Notes: a model not told the origin generated them from the letters alone. Positions 8,241 to 19,717 are shown, counted from the stretch's first letter. The stretch: DNA of 64,000 nt from Streptomyces sp. TSRI0107 (GCF_001905845.1 NZ_LIVZ01000011.1:1-64000); one strand, 5' to 3'. Numbers and translations: made by a program.

Positions 8241-8882
8241 GTGAGAAACAGCGGCGACGGTACGGCTGGGGGTGCCCCCGGACGCAGTTTCGGGGAGAGC
8301 GGTCCGTACCCGCTTGGGCGGGCGGCCGATCACCCTGCGCAGCGGCCGACGGCTGTGCCCGGCGGCGGAGGGGCATCGTCCGAGGAGGCCGAGGAGGTCG
8401 GCTACCGGGGCCCGACGGCGTGTGCCGCGGCGGGCATCACCTATCGGCAACTGGACTACTGGGCGCGCACCGGGCTGGTCGAGCCGAGCGTGCGGCCCGC
8501 CTACGGGTCGGGCACCCAGCGTCTCTACAGCTTCCGGGACGTCGTCGTCCTGAAGATCGTCAAGCGGTTCCTCGACACCGGGGTGTCGTTGCAGAACATC
8601 CGCACCGCCGTCCAGCATCTCAGGGAACGCGGGTTCCGTGATCTTGAGCGTATGACGCTGATGAGCGATGGCGCGACGGTCTACGAGTGCACGTCGCCCG
8701 ACGAGGTGCACGCGCTGCTCCAGGGCGGTCAGGGGATCTTCGGGATCGCGGTCGGTGTGGTCTGGCGGGATGTGGAGAACGCGCTGTCTCAGCTTCACGG
8801 GGAGCGCATCGACACGGGGGAGACGCTCGTCGGGCACAATCCGGCGGACGAACTGGCCCGGCGGCGCAACCGGGCTGTCTGA
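8241..8882 (+). CDS. MerR family regulator, Rv1830/ResR-like
   Basis: The 213-residue regulator has a disordered Gly/Pro-rich N-terminus (about 45 residues), a MerR helix-turn-helix (YRGPTACAAAGITYRQLDYW, then ARTGLVEPS and GTQRLYSFRD) and a helical C-terminal region. It corresponds in position and domain layout to Rv1830 (ResR/McdR) of M. tuberculosis, linked to growth and division control. The GTG at 8241 is supported by GGAGG (8231-8235) and by the promoter that lies between it and an upstream alternative start. It probably forms a regulatory set with the FtsR-like protein 0.9 kb upstream. Confidence 0.86.
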   Translation: MRNSGDGTAGGAPGRSFGESGPYPLGRAADHPAQRPTAVPGGGGASSEEAEEVGYRGPTACAAAGITYRQLDYWARTGLVEPSVRPAYGSGTQRLYSFRDVVVLKIVKRFLDTGVSLQNIRTAVQHLRERGFRDLERMTLMSDGATVYECTSPDEVHALLQGGQGIFGIAVGVVWRDVENALSQLHGERIDTGETLVGHNPADELARRRNRAV

Positions 8883-9149
8883 GCCGGTCGCGAAGAGGTC
8901 CGGCGCGGCAGCGGAGTGGTCGGAGACGGTCACGGGGCTGTCGTGGAGTGCCGGTGGGCCTCGGGTGGGGACTCGTGGGCCCCCTGGTACCGGAAGGGGC
9001 GTCACAGCGGCTGTGAGGGCTGCTGAAACGTGTTTCCGGAGCGGCGAGTGGCGTATGGGAGCGTTCCCGCTCCGCTGCGGCCGTCGCTGTCGCTGTCGCG
9101 GTCCGTTCGTGCGGGCCCATTGTCAGTGGTGTGGTGCAGCATCGGAGAT

Positions 9150-11162
9150 GTGAGAAACGCGCCCACGATCCTGCATCTCGACATGGATGCCTTCTTCGCC
9201 TCGGTGGAGCAGGCGTCGAAGCCGAGCCTGCGCGGGAAGGCCGTCGTCGTGGGCGGGCTGGGGCCGCGGGGCGTGGTCGCCACCGCGTCGTACGAGGCAC
9301 GGGTCTTCGGGGTGCACTCCGCGATGCCGATGGGGCAGGCACGGCGGCTGGCGCCGAACGCGGCGTATCTCGTGCCGCGCTTCCAGCTGTACCGGTCGAT
9401 CAGCGAGCAGGTCATGGCGCTGCTCAGGGCGCTGTCGCCGCTGGTGGAGCCGTTGAGCCTCGATGAGGCGTTCGTGGACCTGGAGGCCGGGGGAGCGGCC
9501 TGGGACGAGCAGTCGGCGCGGCTGGCGGGGGCCAAGCTGCGCGCGGACATCCGGGCGGTGACCGGGCTGACGGGGTCGGTGGGGCTGGCCGCATCCAAGA
9601 TGCTCGCGAAGATCGCATCCGAGCAGGCGAAGCCCGACGGGCTGGTGCTGATCCCGCCGGGGACGGAGCGGGCGCTGCTCGGGCCGATGTCCGTGCGGAC
9701 CCTGCCCGGGGTGGGCCCGGCCACCGGCGACCATCTGCGGCGGGCCGGCATCACCACGGTCGACGACATCGCCGAGGCCGGCGAGGACGAGCTGGTGCGG
9801 CTGCTGGGCAAGGCGCACGGGCAGGCGCTCCACGCGATGGCGCTGGCGCGGGACGACCGGCCTGTGGTGGCCGAGCGGGAAGCCAAGTCGGTGTCGGTCG
9901 AGGACACCTACGACGTGGACATCCACGACCGGCTCCGGGTGGGGCTGGAGGTGCGGCGGCTGGCGGACCGGTGTGTACGGCGGCTGCGCGGCGCGGGGCT
10001 GTCCGGGCGGACCATCGTGCTGAAGGTACGCAGGTACGACTTCTCCACGCTGACCCGCTCCGAGACCCTCCGCGGGCCCACGGACGACCCGGCGGTGGTG
10101 CGGGAGGCGGCGGCGCGGCTGCTGGACTCCGTGGACACGACGGGCGGTGTCCGGCTGCTCGGCGTCGGGGTCAGCGGGCTCGCGGACTACACGCAGGAGG
10201 ACCTGTTCGCGCAGGCGGCGGGGGAGCGCGAGGAGGACGAGGAGGACCAGGCGGTCGACGTGCGCGTCCCCGGGGAGGCGGAGCCGGCCGAGCGGCACTG
10301 GCGGGCGGGTCACGACGTGCGGCACGCCGAGTACGGGCACGGGTGGGTGCAGGGCAGTGGGCTAGGGCGGGTGACCGTGCGATTCGAGAGGCCGGACTCG
10401 GAGCCGGGGCGCGTGCGGACGTTCCGGATCGACGATCCGGCCCTTGAGCCGGCTGAGCCGTTGCCGCTGGTTGCGCGGAGACCTGGCGGCCTCTCGGGAG
10501 ACGAGGTGGCTGGGGGCCGCGAGGTATGCGGGGTCGGTGAGGCCGTCGGGGATGGAGCCGATGGGGGTCGCGGAGGCACCGAGGGTTCCGGGGACGGCCA
10601 GGCGCCCGGAGCCAGCGAGGCTGGCGGGGGTCGCAAGGTCGCCGGGGACGGCCGAGTGGCCGGAGGTGGCGAGGCCGCCAGGGAAGGTCGAGCCGCCGAG
10701 GACGGCGAAGCGCCCGGAGCCGACGAGACCACCTGGGAAGGGGAAGCCGCCGGACGCGGTCGCGTGGCCGTCGGTGATGATGAGGCTGCTCGGAAAGACC
10801 GAGCTGCTGGGAACAGCGAAGCCCCCCCGGATGGCGAGGCCGCAGAGGATCGCCGGGTACGCGGAGATGGCGAGGCCGCCGGGGAAGGCCAAGCCCTGGG
10901 AGATAGCGAGGCCACAGACGTCCCTGGGGAGGAAGAAGCTGCCCGGGACGATGAGGCCGTCAGGGAAGGCCAAGCCGCCGGAGATGGCGAGGCCGCCAGC
11001 GATGGCCAAGCTTCTGGAGATTGCGGAGCGCCTGGAAGCGCCGACGCTGCCAGGGCAGGCGAAGCGCCCGCAGATGGCGAAACCACCGGGGACATCGACG
11101 TTGCTGGGGAAGGCCGAGCCGCCGGGGACGGTGAGGCCGCCAGGCCAGACCAAGCCGCCTGA
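9150..11162 (+). CDS. dinB: DNA polymerase IV (DinB) with a repeat-encoded C-terminal extension
   Basis: This Y-family translesion polymerase has the palm motif HLDMDAFFASVEQ, the catalytic SLDEAFVDLE, the GSVGLAASKMLAKIASEQAK finger segment, a helix-hairpin-helix and the little finger. An actinobacterial C-terminal module follows (HDVRHAEYGHGWVQGSG). The usual protein would end near base 10490 (about 450 residues). Here the frame continues for about 220 residues of degenerate Gly/Ala/Asp/Glu hexapeptides (AAGDGE type) to a TGA at 11160-11162, giving 670 residues in total. The GTG at 9150 has only a close GGAG; TTG or GTG codons at 9120-9129 are alternatives. The stop looks like a point change inside the repeat, because the pattern continues in frame beyond it. 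Confidence 0.88.
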   Translation: MRNAPTILHLDMDAFFASVEQASKPSLRGKAVVVGGLGPRGVVATASYEARVFGVHSAMPMGQARRLAPNAAYLVPRFQLYRSISEQVMALLRALSPLVEPLSLDEAFVDLEAGGAAWDEQSARLAGAKLRADIRAVTGLTGSVGLAASKMLAKIASEQAKPDGLVLIPPGTERALLGPMSVRTLPGVGPATGDHLRRAGITTVDDIAEAGEDELVRLLGKAHGQALHAMALARDDRPVVAEREAKSVSVEDTYDVDIHDRLRVGLEVRRLADRCVRRLRGAGLSGRTIVLKVRRYDFSTLTRSETLRGPTDDPAVVREAAARLLDSVDTTGGVRLLGVGVSGLADYTQEDLFAQAAGEREEDEEDQAVDVRVPGEAEPAERHWRAGHDVRHAEYGHGWVQGSGLGRVTVRFERPDSEPGRVRTFRIDDPALEPAEPLPLVARRPGGLSGDEVAGGREVCGVGEAVGDGADGGRGGTEGSGDGQAPGASEAGGGRKVAGDGRVAGGGEAAREGRAAEDGEAPGADETTWEGEAAGRGRVAVGDDEAARKDRAAGNSEAPPDGEAAEDRRVRGDGEAAGEGQALGDSEATDVPGEEEAARDDEAVREGQAAGDGEAASDGQASGDCGAPGSADAARAGEAPADGETTGDIDVAGEGRAAGDGEAARPDQAA

Positions 11163-12634
11163 GATGGTGCAGCCGCCAGCGATGGCCGAGCGGGCGGGGA
11201 CGGCGGAGCGCCTGGAAACGGCGGGGCTGCCCCGGAAGGCGATGCGCGCTGGGATGGCGAAGCCGACGGGGACGGCCGGGGTGCCGGGACGATGAGGCGG
11301 CCGGGGAAGGCCCCAGTCGGAGATGGCGAGGCGCCAGGGATGGCCGAGCGGCCGGGAGGGCCGGGCGGCGGGAGATGGCGAGGCTGCCGGGGAACAGCAC
11401 GCGACCGGGGACCCGGAGGCCGCCGCAAACTCGGAGGCCGCCGGGCAGGGCCGAGTGGCTGGGGAGGGCGAGGCCGTCAGGGATGGCCAGGCAGCCGGGG
11501 ACTCAGAGGCCGCCGGGGACTTGGAGAGTGCCGGGTACGGCCAAGTGGCCGGGGACTCAGCAGATGCCGCAAACTCGGAGGCCGCCGGGCAGGGCCGAGC
11601 GACCGGGGACTTGGGGGCCGCCAGGTGCGGGCAGGCCGCCGGGGACTCAGAAGCGACCGGGAACCCGGAGGCTGTCGGGCAGGACCGAGTGGCTGGGGAG
11701 GGCGAGGCCGTCAGGGATGGCCAGGCAGCCGGGGACTCGGAGGCCGCCGGGGACTTGGAGAGTGCCGGGTACGGCCAAGTGGCCGGGGACTCAGCAGATG
11801 CCGGGAACTCGGAGGCCGCCGGTGAGGGCCGAGCGACCGGGGACTTGGGGGCCGCCAGGTGCGGGCAGGCCGCCGGGGACTCAGAAGCGACCGGGAACTC
11901 GGAGGCTGTCGGGCAGGGCCGAGTGGCTGGGGAGGGCGAGGCCGTCAGGGATGGCCAGGCAGCCGGGGACTCGGAGGCCGCCGGGGACTTGGAGAGTGCC
12001 GGGTACGGCCAAGCGGCCGGGGACTCAGAAGCCGCCGCAAACTCGGAGGCTGTCGGGTAGGGCTGAGTGGCTGGGGAGGGCGAGGCCGTCAGGGATGGCC
12101 AGGCAGCCGGGGACTCAGCAGATGCCGGGAACTCGGAGGCCGCCGGTGAGGGCCGAGCGACCGGGGACTTGGGGGCCGCCAGGTGCGGGCAGGCCGCCGG
12201 GGACTCAGAAGCGACCGGGAACTCGGAGGCTGTCGGGCAGGGCCGAGTGGCTGGGGAGGGCGAGGCCGTCAGGGATGGCCAGGCAGCCGGGGACTCAGAA
12301 GCCGCCGCAAACTCGGAGGCCGCCGGGAAGGGCGAGGCCGCCAGGTATGGCCAAGGGCCAAGGAGCCGGGGGCTCAGAGGCTGCCGGGGATTCGGAGAGC
12401 GCCGGGGAAGGCCAAACGCCCGGGGACTCAGAGGCCGCCGGGCAGGGCCGAGTGGCCGGGGAAGGCGAGGCCGTCAGGTATGGCCAAGCGGCCGGGGACT
12501 CAGCAGATGCCGGGAACTCGGAAGCCGCCGGGGAGGGGCGAGCGACCGGGGGCTCAGAAGCCGTCAGGTGCGGCCAAGCCGCCGGGGACGTCGCCAGGGG
12601 TGGTGCTCAGGTGGTGCCCGGGGTGAGTGGCTGA
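10490..12634 (+). repeat. 18-bp hexapeptide-coding minisatellite at the 3' end of dinB
   Basis: About 2.1 kb is built from degenerate 18-bp units of the type GCCGCCGGGGACTCGGAG, encoding AAGDSE or AAGDGE. The G-rich strand is the coding strand. The reading frame matching the hexapeptide is dinB's own frame to about 11355, then +1 to about 12350, then +2 until a TGA at 12632-12634. A TGA (11160) and a TAG (12058) interrupt it. Frame changes are explained by a 2-bp shortfall in one unit near 11360 and a 7-bp tandem duplication of GGCCAAG at 12349-12362. Other long open frames here (for example 11375-12634) arise because an 18-bp period leaves all frames open. Confidence 0.85.
11453..12244 (+). 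repeat. Higher-order tandem repeat of 234, 234, 144 and 180 bp
   Basis: Blocks beginning GAGTGGCTGGGGAGGGCGAG recur at 11453, 11687, 11921, 12065 and 12245. The first two blocks are 234 bp and differ at only a few positions. The next two are 144 and 180 bp internal-deletion versions. All four lengths are multiples of 18 (13, 13, 8 and 10 units), so copy changes occurred in whole units. The last block, from 12245, degenerates into single units. Confidence 0.9.
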
Positions 12635-12716
12635 GTGGCGTTGTGCCGAACCGGCTCGGTGGGTGAAGCCGGTGGGTGCGCGGTTCGGGTTTGCCGTGGC
12701 CGCTCACCCCGGGGGC

Positions 12717-13088
12717 TCAGGTCTCGTCCGTGCCCGCCAGTTTCCCGAAGTCGTGGTCCGGCAGGACCGGTGGGGGCGCGATGTCGAGGCCGTAGTGGTG
12801 GTAGAGCTGGAGTTCCTGTTCGGGCGAGAGGTGGCGGCCCACGCCGAAGTCGGGGGCGTCCTTGATCAGGGCGCGTTCGAAGGGGACGTGGAGGCTGCCC
12901 TCGACCAGTTCGCTGGGTTCGAGGGGGACGAAGGCGTCCCTGCTGAACAGGCCGGTGCGTATGGCGGCCCACTCCGGCACGCCGGTCGCGTCGTCGAGGT
13001 AGACCTCGTCGATGGTGCCGATCTTGGTGCCGTTGCGGTCGAACGCCTTGCGGCCGATCAGGTTGCGCGGATCGATATCGGTCTGCAC
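12717..13088 (-). CDS. PRC-barrel domain protein
   Basis: The 123-residue protein has a PRC-barrel fold in its first 75 residues (DPRNLIGRKAFDRNGTKIG, then IDEVYLDDATGVPEWAAI) and a short C-terminal region (SPEQELQLYHHYGL) common to actinobacterial members. PRC barrels bind RNA or proteins in several systems, and the role here is unknown. The GTG at 13088 has GGAGGG just upstream. It faces the dinB repeat tail and is divergent from the glycine riboswitch and gcvP. Confidence 0.85.
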   Translation of the reverse strand: MQTDIDPRNLIGRKAFDRNGTKIGTIDEVYLDDATGVPEWAAIRTGLFSRDAFVPLEPSELVEGSLHVPFERALIKDAPDFGVGRHLSPEQELQLYHHYGLDIAPPPVLPDHDFGKLAGTDET

Positions 13089-13207
13089 GGGCCCTCCACG
13101 TGGTCGCAACTCATCCGTAAGCACTACGAAAGAGCACAATGGTGAACCCGGCCACTCGAACGCCTGGGCGTTGACCTCGCTGGTACGCTGGCAAACGGCT
13201 GCTGACC

Positions 13208-13406
13208 CCGTGCGGGAGAGTCCTCCGGACACCATCGGAGGCGCCGAAGGAGCAAATCCTCCCCGGAATCTCTCAGGCCCATGTACCGCACGGACGAGGT
13301 CACTCTGGAAAGCAGGGCGGGTGTCGACGGCTTCCGCTCTCACCGACGGTGAAAGCCGGGTCCCCTCGGGTGGTCCGGTGAAACTCTCAGGTTGAGATGA
13401 CAGAGG
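13208..13406 (+). ncRNA. Tandem glycine riboswitch (gcvT motif) controlling gcvP
   Basis: Two consecutive glycine aptamers are recognisable. The first (13208-13293) has its P1 stem from CCGTGCGG paired with CCGCACGG, the conserved GGGAGAG opening, CGCCGAAGGAGCAA and CCCCGGAATCTCTCAGG. The second (about 13300-13406) has CTCTGGAAAGCAG, CACCGACGGTGAAAGCC, GGTGAAACTCTCAGG and closes with GACAGAG. Glycine binding is known to raise expression of glycine-cleavage genes, including in Streptomyces griseus. gcvP starts 70 bases downstream. A clear promoter upstream was not settled. Confidence 0.95.
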
Positions 13407-13474
13407 GGGAGGCCGTCCGGGCACCCGCGCCGTGGTGCCCCTCGCAGGTCGCGTCAGACCAGGAGGCCTCCGCA

Positions 13475-16360
<2,886 letters not shown>

Positions 16361-16371
16361 TCGTTCCCGCA

Positions 16372-16419
16372 CGGTGAGGGCTCCGCTTCGGCCGATCGGC
16401 CGAAGCGGAGCCCTCACCG
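16372..16419. terminator. Strong palindromic terminator after gcvP
   Basis: A perfect 48-bp palindrome (24-bp arms centred on GA/TC) begins 12 bases after the gcvP stop. It lacks a T tract, as is common in Streptomyces, and probably works in both directions between gcvP and the convergent gene at 16484. Confidence 0.85.
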
Positions 16420-16483
16420 CGTCTCGGGCGGGTGTACGGCGGCGACTGTGCGCCGGTGTCAGCGGGCAGGGGGCGCCAGGACG

Positions 16484-16879
16484 TCAGGTGCGGTCGATAT
16501 GGACATTCGTCGACTTCACCCGCGCGGTGGCCTCCATGCCGACCTCCAGGCCCAGCTGCTCCACCGCCTCTCGGGTGAGCAGGGAGACCAGGCGGTGCGG
16601 GCCGGCCTGGATCTCGACCTGGGCGGCGATGTCGCCGAGCTTGATCGCGGTGACGATGCCGGGGAAGGCGTTGCGGGCCGAGGTGTACGGGGTCTCCTCC
16701 TCGGCGTTGCCGGACTGCGCGAGTTCGACGGAGAAGGCGGCGAGGTCCCGTCCGTCGATGAGCCGCCGCCCGGTGTCGTCACGGTGGGTCGCGAACCGGC
16801 CGGCGTCCGCCCAGCGGCGTGCGGTGTCGGGGCTGACACCGAGCAGTCGCGCGGCCTGACCGATCGTGTAGGAGTGCAT
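16484..16879 (-). CDS. Helix-turn-helix plus TOBE (molybdate-binding) domain protein
   Basis: The 131-residue protein joins an excisionase/MerR-like helix-turn-helix (YTIGQAARLLGVSPDTARRW) to one TOBE/Mop domain (NAFPGIVTAIKLGDIAAQVE) of the kind that binds molybdate. It is probably a small molybdate-responsive regulator or storage protein. No mod transport genes lie nearby. The ATG at 16879 is used; a GTG at 16888 (adding VTD) is possible. The convergent gcvP terminator lies just beyond its 3' end. Confidence 0.82.
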   Translation of the reverse strand: MHSYTIGQAARLLGVSPDTARRWADAGRFATHRDDTGRRLIDGRDLAAFSVELAQSGNAEEETPYTSARNAFPGIVTAIKLGDIAAQVEIQAGPHRLVSLLTREAVEQLGLEVGMEATARVKSTNVHIDRT

Positions 16880-16952
16880 GTCCGTCACGATAGGGCCGCC
16901 TCGCGGTCGACCGACACCCGCGACCAGGTAGGTCACGCCTCGACCAGGTAGG

Positions 16953-17516
16953 TCATGGCTCCTCCAGGCCCGACACCCGGAACACGGCCAGGGCGGTCTC
17001 GTGGTCGACGTGCCGGATCAGGCGGCGCAGCGCGGAGCGTCCGCACCGCAGGGTGCCCGTGCTCTCGGAGTGGTGGGCGCCCGCGTCGAGGTGGCGCCAC
17101 AGGTCAGGGTTGTCGACGAGCACCTGGGGGTCGAGTTCGACCCAGTCGCCGAACGCGTCACGCAGCATGACGCGCTGGGCGACGCCGCCGTGGCAGCGCA
17201 CGGTGACCAGCAGATCGGTGCGGAGCCGCCGGGTGCGCAGCAGGGACCGTGTCTCCAGCCAGCCCGGTCCGGCCGTCACGCGGGGTGGGCACAGCATGAG
17301 GAAGAGCAGCGCGGACAGGGTCAGCCAGATCACGCCGCGCCAGGGAGCGAGGGTGCCGGCGGCCCAGTCGGTGAGGATCAGCGTGGAGAGAAGTGCGGCC
17401 GCACAGGCCAGGGCGCTGCCCCGGTGGCGTGTCCAGTGACGGTCGGAGGCCGTGGGGCCGGAGTGCCGCTCGGGTAAGCGGGACAGTTCGCCTCTTGCGC
17501 TGTCGAAGGGCGTCAT
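16953..17516 (-). CDS. Two-helix membrane protein of unknown function
   Basis: The 187-residue protein has two adjacent hydrophobic helices (about residues 33-75, with LACAAALLSTLILTDWAAGT and GVIWLTLSALLFLML), followed by a soluble region resembling a bacterial pleckstrin-like membrane domain and ending with HVDHETALAVFRVSGLEEP. I cannot assign a function. The ATG at 17516 is used, because the frame upstream has no coding character. It precedes the TOBE gene with a 73-bp gap. Confidence 0.7.
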   Translation of the reverse strand: MTPFDSARGELSRLPERHSGPTASDRHWTRHRGSALACAAALLSTLILTDWAAGTLAPWRGVIWLTLSALLFLMLCPPRVTAGPGWLETRSLLRTRRLRTDLLVTVRCHGGVAQRVMLRDAFGDWVELDPQVLVDNPDLWRHLDAGAHHSESTGTLRCGRSALRRLIRHVDHETALAVFRVSGLEEP

Positions 17517-17658
17517 GTGTTCGACGTTAGGGTCCCGGCGGGCGTGGACGGCGCGGCTTGACGTGACTCTGACGGGTCGGCGGGAGTTTCTTGACGCGGG
17601 TTTGCCCGGGTCGCCGGCGTCGCAGGCTTGGGGTGACTTCAGAAAGGGCTTGCTACGC

Positions 17659-19170
17659 ATGCGGACATACGAGAACCCCGTCGTCCCCGGCTTCCACCCC
17701 GACCCCAGCGTGTGCCGGGTCGGCGAGGACTACTACCTGGTCTGTTCCAGCTTCGAGTACTTCCCCGGCATACCGGTCTTCCACAGCCGCGACCTGGTGC
17801 ACTGGCGGCGGATCGGCAACGTGCTGGACCGGCCGGAGCAGTTGCCGGTGCCGGACGAGGTCCCGGCGTCGGGCGGGATCTACGCGCCGACGATCCGCCA
17901 CCACGACGGCCGGTTCCACGTCATCACCACCAACGTCGGCGGTGGGGGCAACTTCATCGTGACCAGCGAGCGGCCCGAGGGCCCCTGGTCCGACCCGGTC
18001 TGGATCGACCTGCCCGGCATCGACCCCGACCTGGCCTGGGACGACGACGGCACCTGCTGGGTCGCGCTGGCCGGGGTCGGTCTGGCCCGGATCGAGCCGG
18101 CGACGGGGAAGGTGCTGGAAGGTCCGGTGCCGGTGTGGTCGGGGTCGGGGAAGCGGGACCCGGAAGGGCCGCACCTGTACCGGGTGGGGGACTGGTGGTA
18201 CCTGCTGGTGGCCGAGGGCGGCACCGCGCGCGGCCACTCCGTCTCCGTCGCCCGCGCCCGCTCCCCGCTGGGCCCCTACGAACCGGCGTCGCACAACCCG
18301 GTCCTGTCCCACAGCGGTACCCGGGAGCCGGTCCAGTGCACCGGGCACGCCGACCTGGTCGAGGCGGCCGACGGCAGCTGGTGGATGGTGCTGCTCGGCA
18401 CCCGGCCGCGCGGCTACTTCCCGGAGTTCCACGTCCTCGGCCGCGAGACGTTCCTGGCGCCGGTGGAGTGGGTCGACGGCTGGCCCCGGGTGGGCCCCGT
18501 ACGGGATCGGCATCCGGCGCCCGCGGCCTGGCACCCGCAGGCGGCCGACCCGGCGCGGGACGACTTCGACGGCACCGCACTCGCCCCCTACTGGATCTCC
18601 CCGCGCCGCCGCGCCGAGGGCTCCTGGTCGCTGACCGAGCGGCCTGGGTGGCTGACGCTCACCGCGACCGGGGACAGCCTCGACCGCCCCGGTCACACCT
18701 TCGTCGGACGCCGGCAGCAGCATCACGACTGCCGGGCGGCGGTACGGCTGGACCCGGCGGACGCGCGGGCCGGGCTCTCGGTCCGGCTGGACGAGGCGCA
18801 CCACTACGACCTGGAGGTCGCCCAGGGGGTGGCGAGCGTGATCGCCCGGATCGGTCCGGTCCGGCAGGTCCTCGCGGAGCATCCGGTGCCGCCGGGGCCG
18901 GTCACCCTCGCCGTCGGCATCCGCACGACCGGCGTACGTCCGCCGACGGCCGTACTGCCCGGCGAGGACAGCCCGGGGCTGCGGTCGGGCGGGCCCGACA
19001 CGCTCGCCTTCTCCGTCGAGGGCCCGGACGGGTCCGTGACGCTCGCTGAGCTGGACGGGCGTTATCTGTCCACCGAGGTCGCCGGCGGGTTCACGGGCCG
19101 GGTGATCGGGATGTACGCCACCGAGGGACGGGCGGCGTTCGACTGGTTCGACTACCGGGCCGGCGACTGA
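17659..19170 (+). CDS. Glycoside hydrolase family 43 enzyme (beta-xylosidase/arabinofuranosidase type)
   Basis: The 503-residue protein has an N-terminal five-bladed propeller with the GH43 catalytic residues: the general base Asp in FHPDPSVCR, the pKa-modulating Asp in IDPDLAWDDDG and the acid Glu in DPEGPHLYR. A C-terminal beta-sandwich (about residues 300-503) matches the XynB-like accessory domain. There is no signal peptide, so it probably acts inside the cell on imported xylo- or arabino-oligosaccharides. ATG at 17659 follows a modest AAAGGG site. No sugar transporter or LacI gene is adjacent, so it appears to stand alone. Confidence 0.87.
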   Translation: MRTYENPVVPGFHPDPSVCRVGEDYYLVCSSFEYFPGIPVFHSRDLVHWRRIGNVLDRPEQLPVPDEVPASGGIYAPTIRHHDGRFHVITTNVGGGGNFIVTSERPEGPWSDPVWIDLPGIDPDLAWDDDGTCWVALAGVGLARIEPATGKVLEGPVPVWSGSGKRDPEGPHLYRVGDWWYLLVAEGGTARGHSVSVARARSPLGPYEPASHNPVLSHSGTREPVQCTGHADLVEAADGSWWMVLLGTRPRGYFPEFHVLGRETFLAPVEWVDGWPRVGPVRDRHPAPAAWHPQAADPARDDFDGTALAPYWISPRRRAEGSWSLTERPGWLTLTATGDSLDRPGHTFVGRRQQHHDCRAAVRLDPADARAGLSVRLDEAHHYDLEVAQGVASVIARIGPVRQVLAEHPVPPGPVTLAVGIRTTGVRPPTAVLPGEDSPGLRSGGPDTLAFSVEGPDGSVTLAELDGRYLSTEVAGGFTGRVIGMYATEGRAAFDWFDYRAGD

Positions 19171-19189
19171 CGGGCACCCGGCGCGAGGT

Positions 19190-19213
19190 GGGGCCGGTCC
19201 GTGGGCCGGCCCC
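19190..19213. terminator. Hairpin between convergent genes
   Basis: GGGGCCGG (19190-19197) pairs with CCGGCCCC (19206-19213) across an 8-base loop, between the GH43 gene and the convergent DUF5999 gene. It is probably a bidirectional terminator. Confidence 0.6.
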
Positions 19214-19229
19214 GTTCGAACCGTGCCGC

Positions 19230-19436
19230 TCAGGCGGCTGTCATCACCTGACCGGTGTCCTGCGGACGGTGCGGGGCGATGATCCGGCCGTCCGGCAGGA
19301 GCTCACCGGTGTCCTCGAAGAGGACGACGCCGTTGCACAGCAGGCTCCATCCCTGCTCCGGGTGGTGCGCCACGAGTCGGGCGGATTCCCGGTCGGCGGA
19401 GTCGGCGGTCGGGCACGGTGGCTGGTGCTGGCACAT
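19230..19436 (-). CDS. DUF5999 family small protein
   Basis: This 68-residue protein beginning MCQHQPPCPTADSADRE is highly characteristic of Streptomyces. The N-terminal CxHxxxC cluster could bind metal, and the rest (EQGWSLLCNGVVLFEDTGEL) is conserved without a known role. The ATG at 19436 has GAGAG upstream. An ATG at 19466 would add ten residues. It is transcribed alone, toward the GH43 terminator. Confidence 0.85.
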   Translation of the reverse strand: MCQHQPPCPTADSADRESARLVAHHPEQGWSLLCNGVVLFEDTGELLPDGRIIAPHRPQDTGQVMTAA

Positions 19437-19680
19437 TGGTGAGGTCTCTCGCTCTGTCGTGTTCATGGCCGCCCCCGTTGGATAAGTCGGTCGGAACCCA
19501 GTGTTGCCCCGCGGGCGTCGATCCGCAGGGATTTCGCAGCACCGCTTCTCACAGGTTCATGACGCGTCACCCACGCGGACGGTTCATCCCAACTGCACTG
19601 TCCCTTTGGGTGGTTCGGGGTGGTCGGAAGGGGCTAGTCCGGAAGGGGGGTGCCTTCGGCGGGCGGGCCGGGGCGAACGG

Positions 19681-19717
19681 CCGTACCCCGCCGCGGAGTC
19701 GCCGCGACGGGGTACGG
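19681..19717. terminator. Inverted repeat downstream of the hypothetical gene at 19743
   Basis: CCGTACCCCG (19681-19690) pairs with CGGGGTACGG (19708-19717), with further internal pairing of the CCGCGG segments. It lies 26 bases beyond the stop of the minus-strand gene and is likely its terminator. The rest of the 306-bp gap (19437-19742) holds the upstream region of the DUF5999 gene and nothing else recognised. Confidence 0.65.

Noticed and set aside
10310..11428. Minus-strand Pro/Ser-rich frame opposite the dinB tail
   Set aside because: It is the complement of the GC-rich repeat, with no start context or family match.
11375..12634. 419-codon plus-strand frame rich in PGT and RPP in the dinB repeat region
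   Set aside because: An 18-bp repeat leaves every frame open. The hexapeptide frame linked to DinB explains the pattern better, and there is no ribosome site.
10490..12634. CRISPR array
   Set aside because: Units are contiguous 18-mers without unique spacers and with a coding period. No cas genes are present.
13159..13200. TTGACC at 13171 as the gcvP promoter -35
   Set aside because: No -10 element is found at 16-18 bp. TACGCT at 13184 is only 7 bp away, so I did not annotate it.
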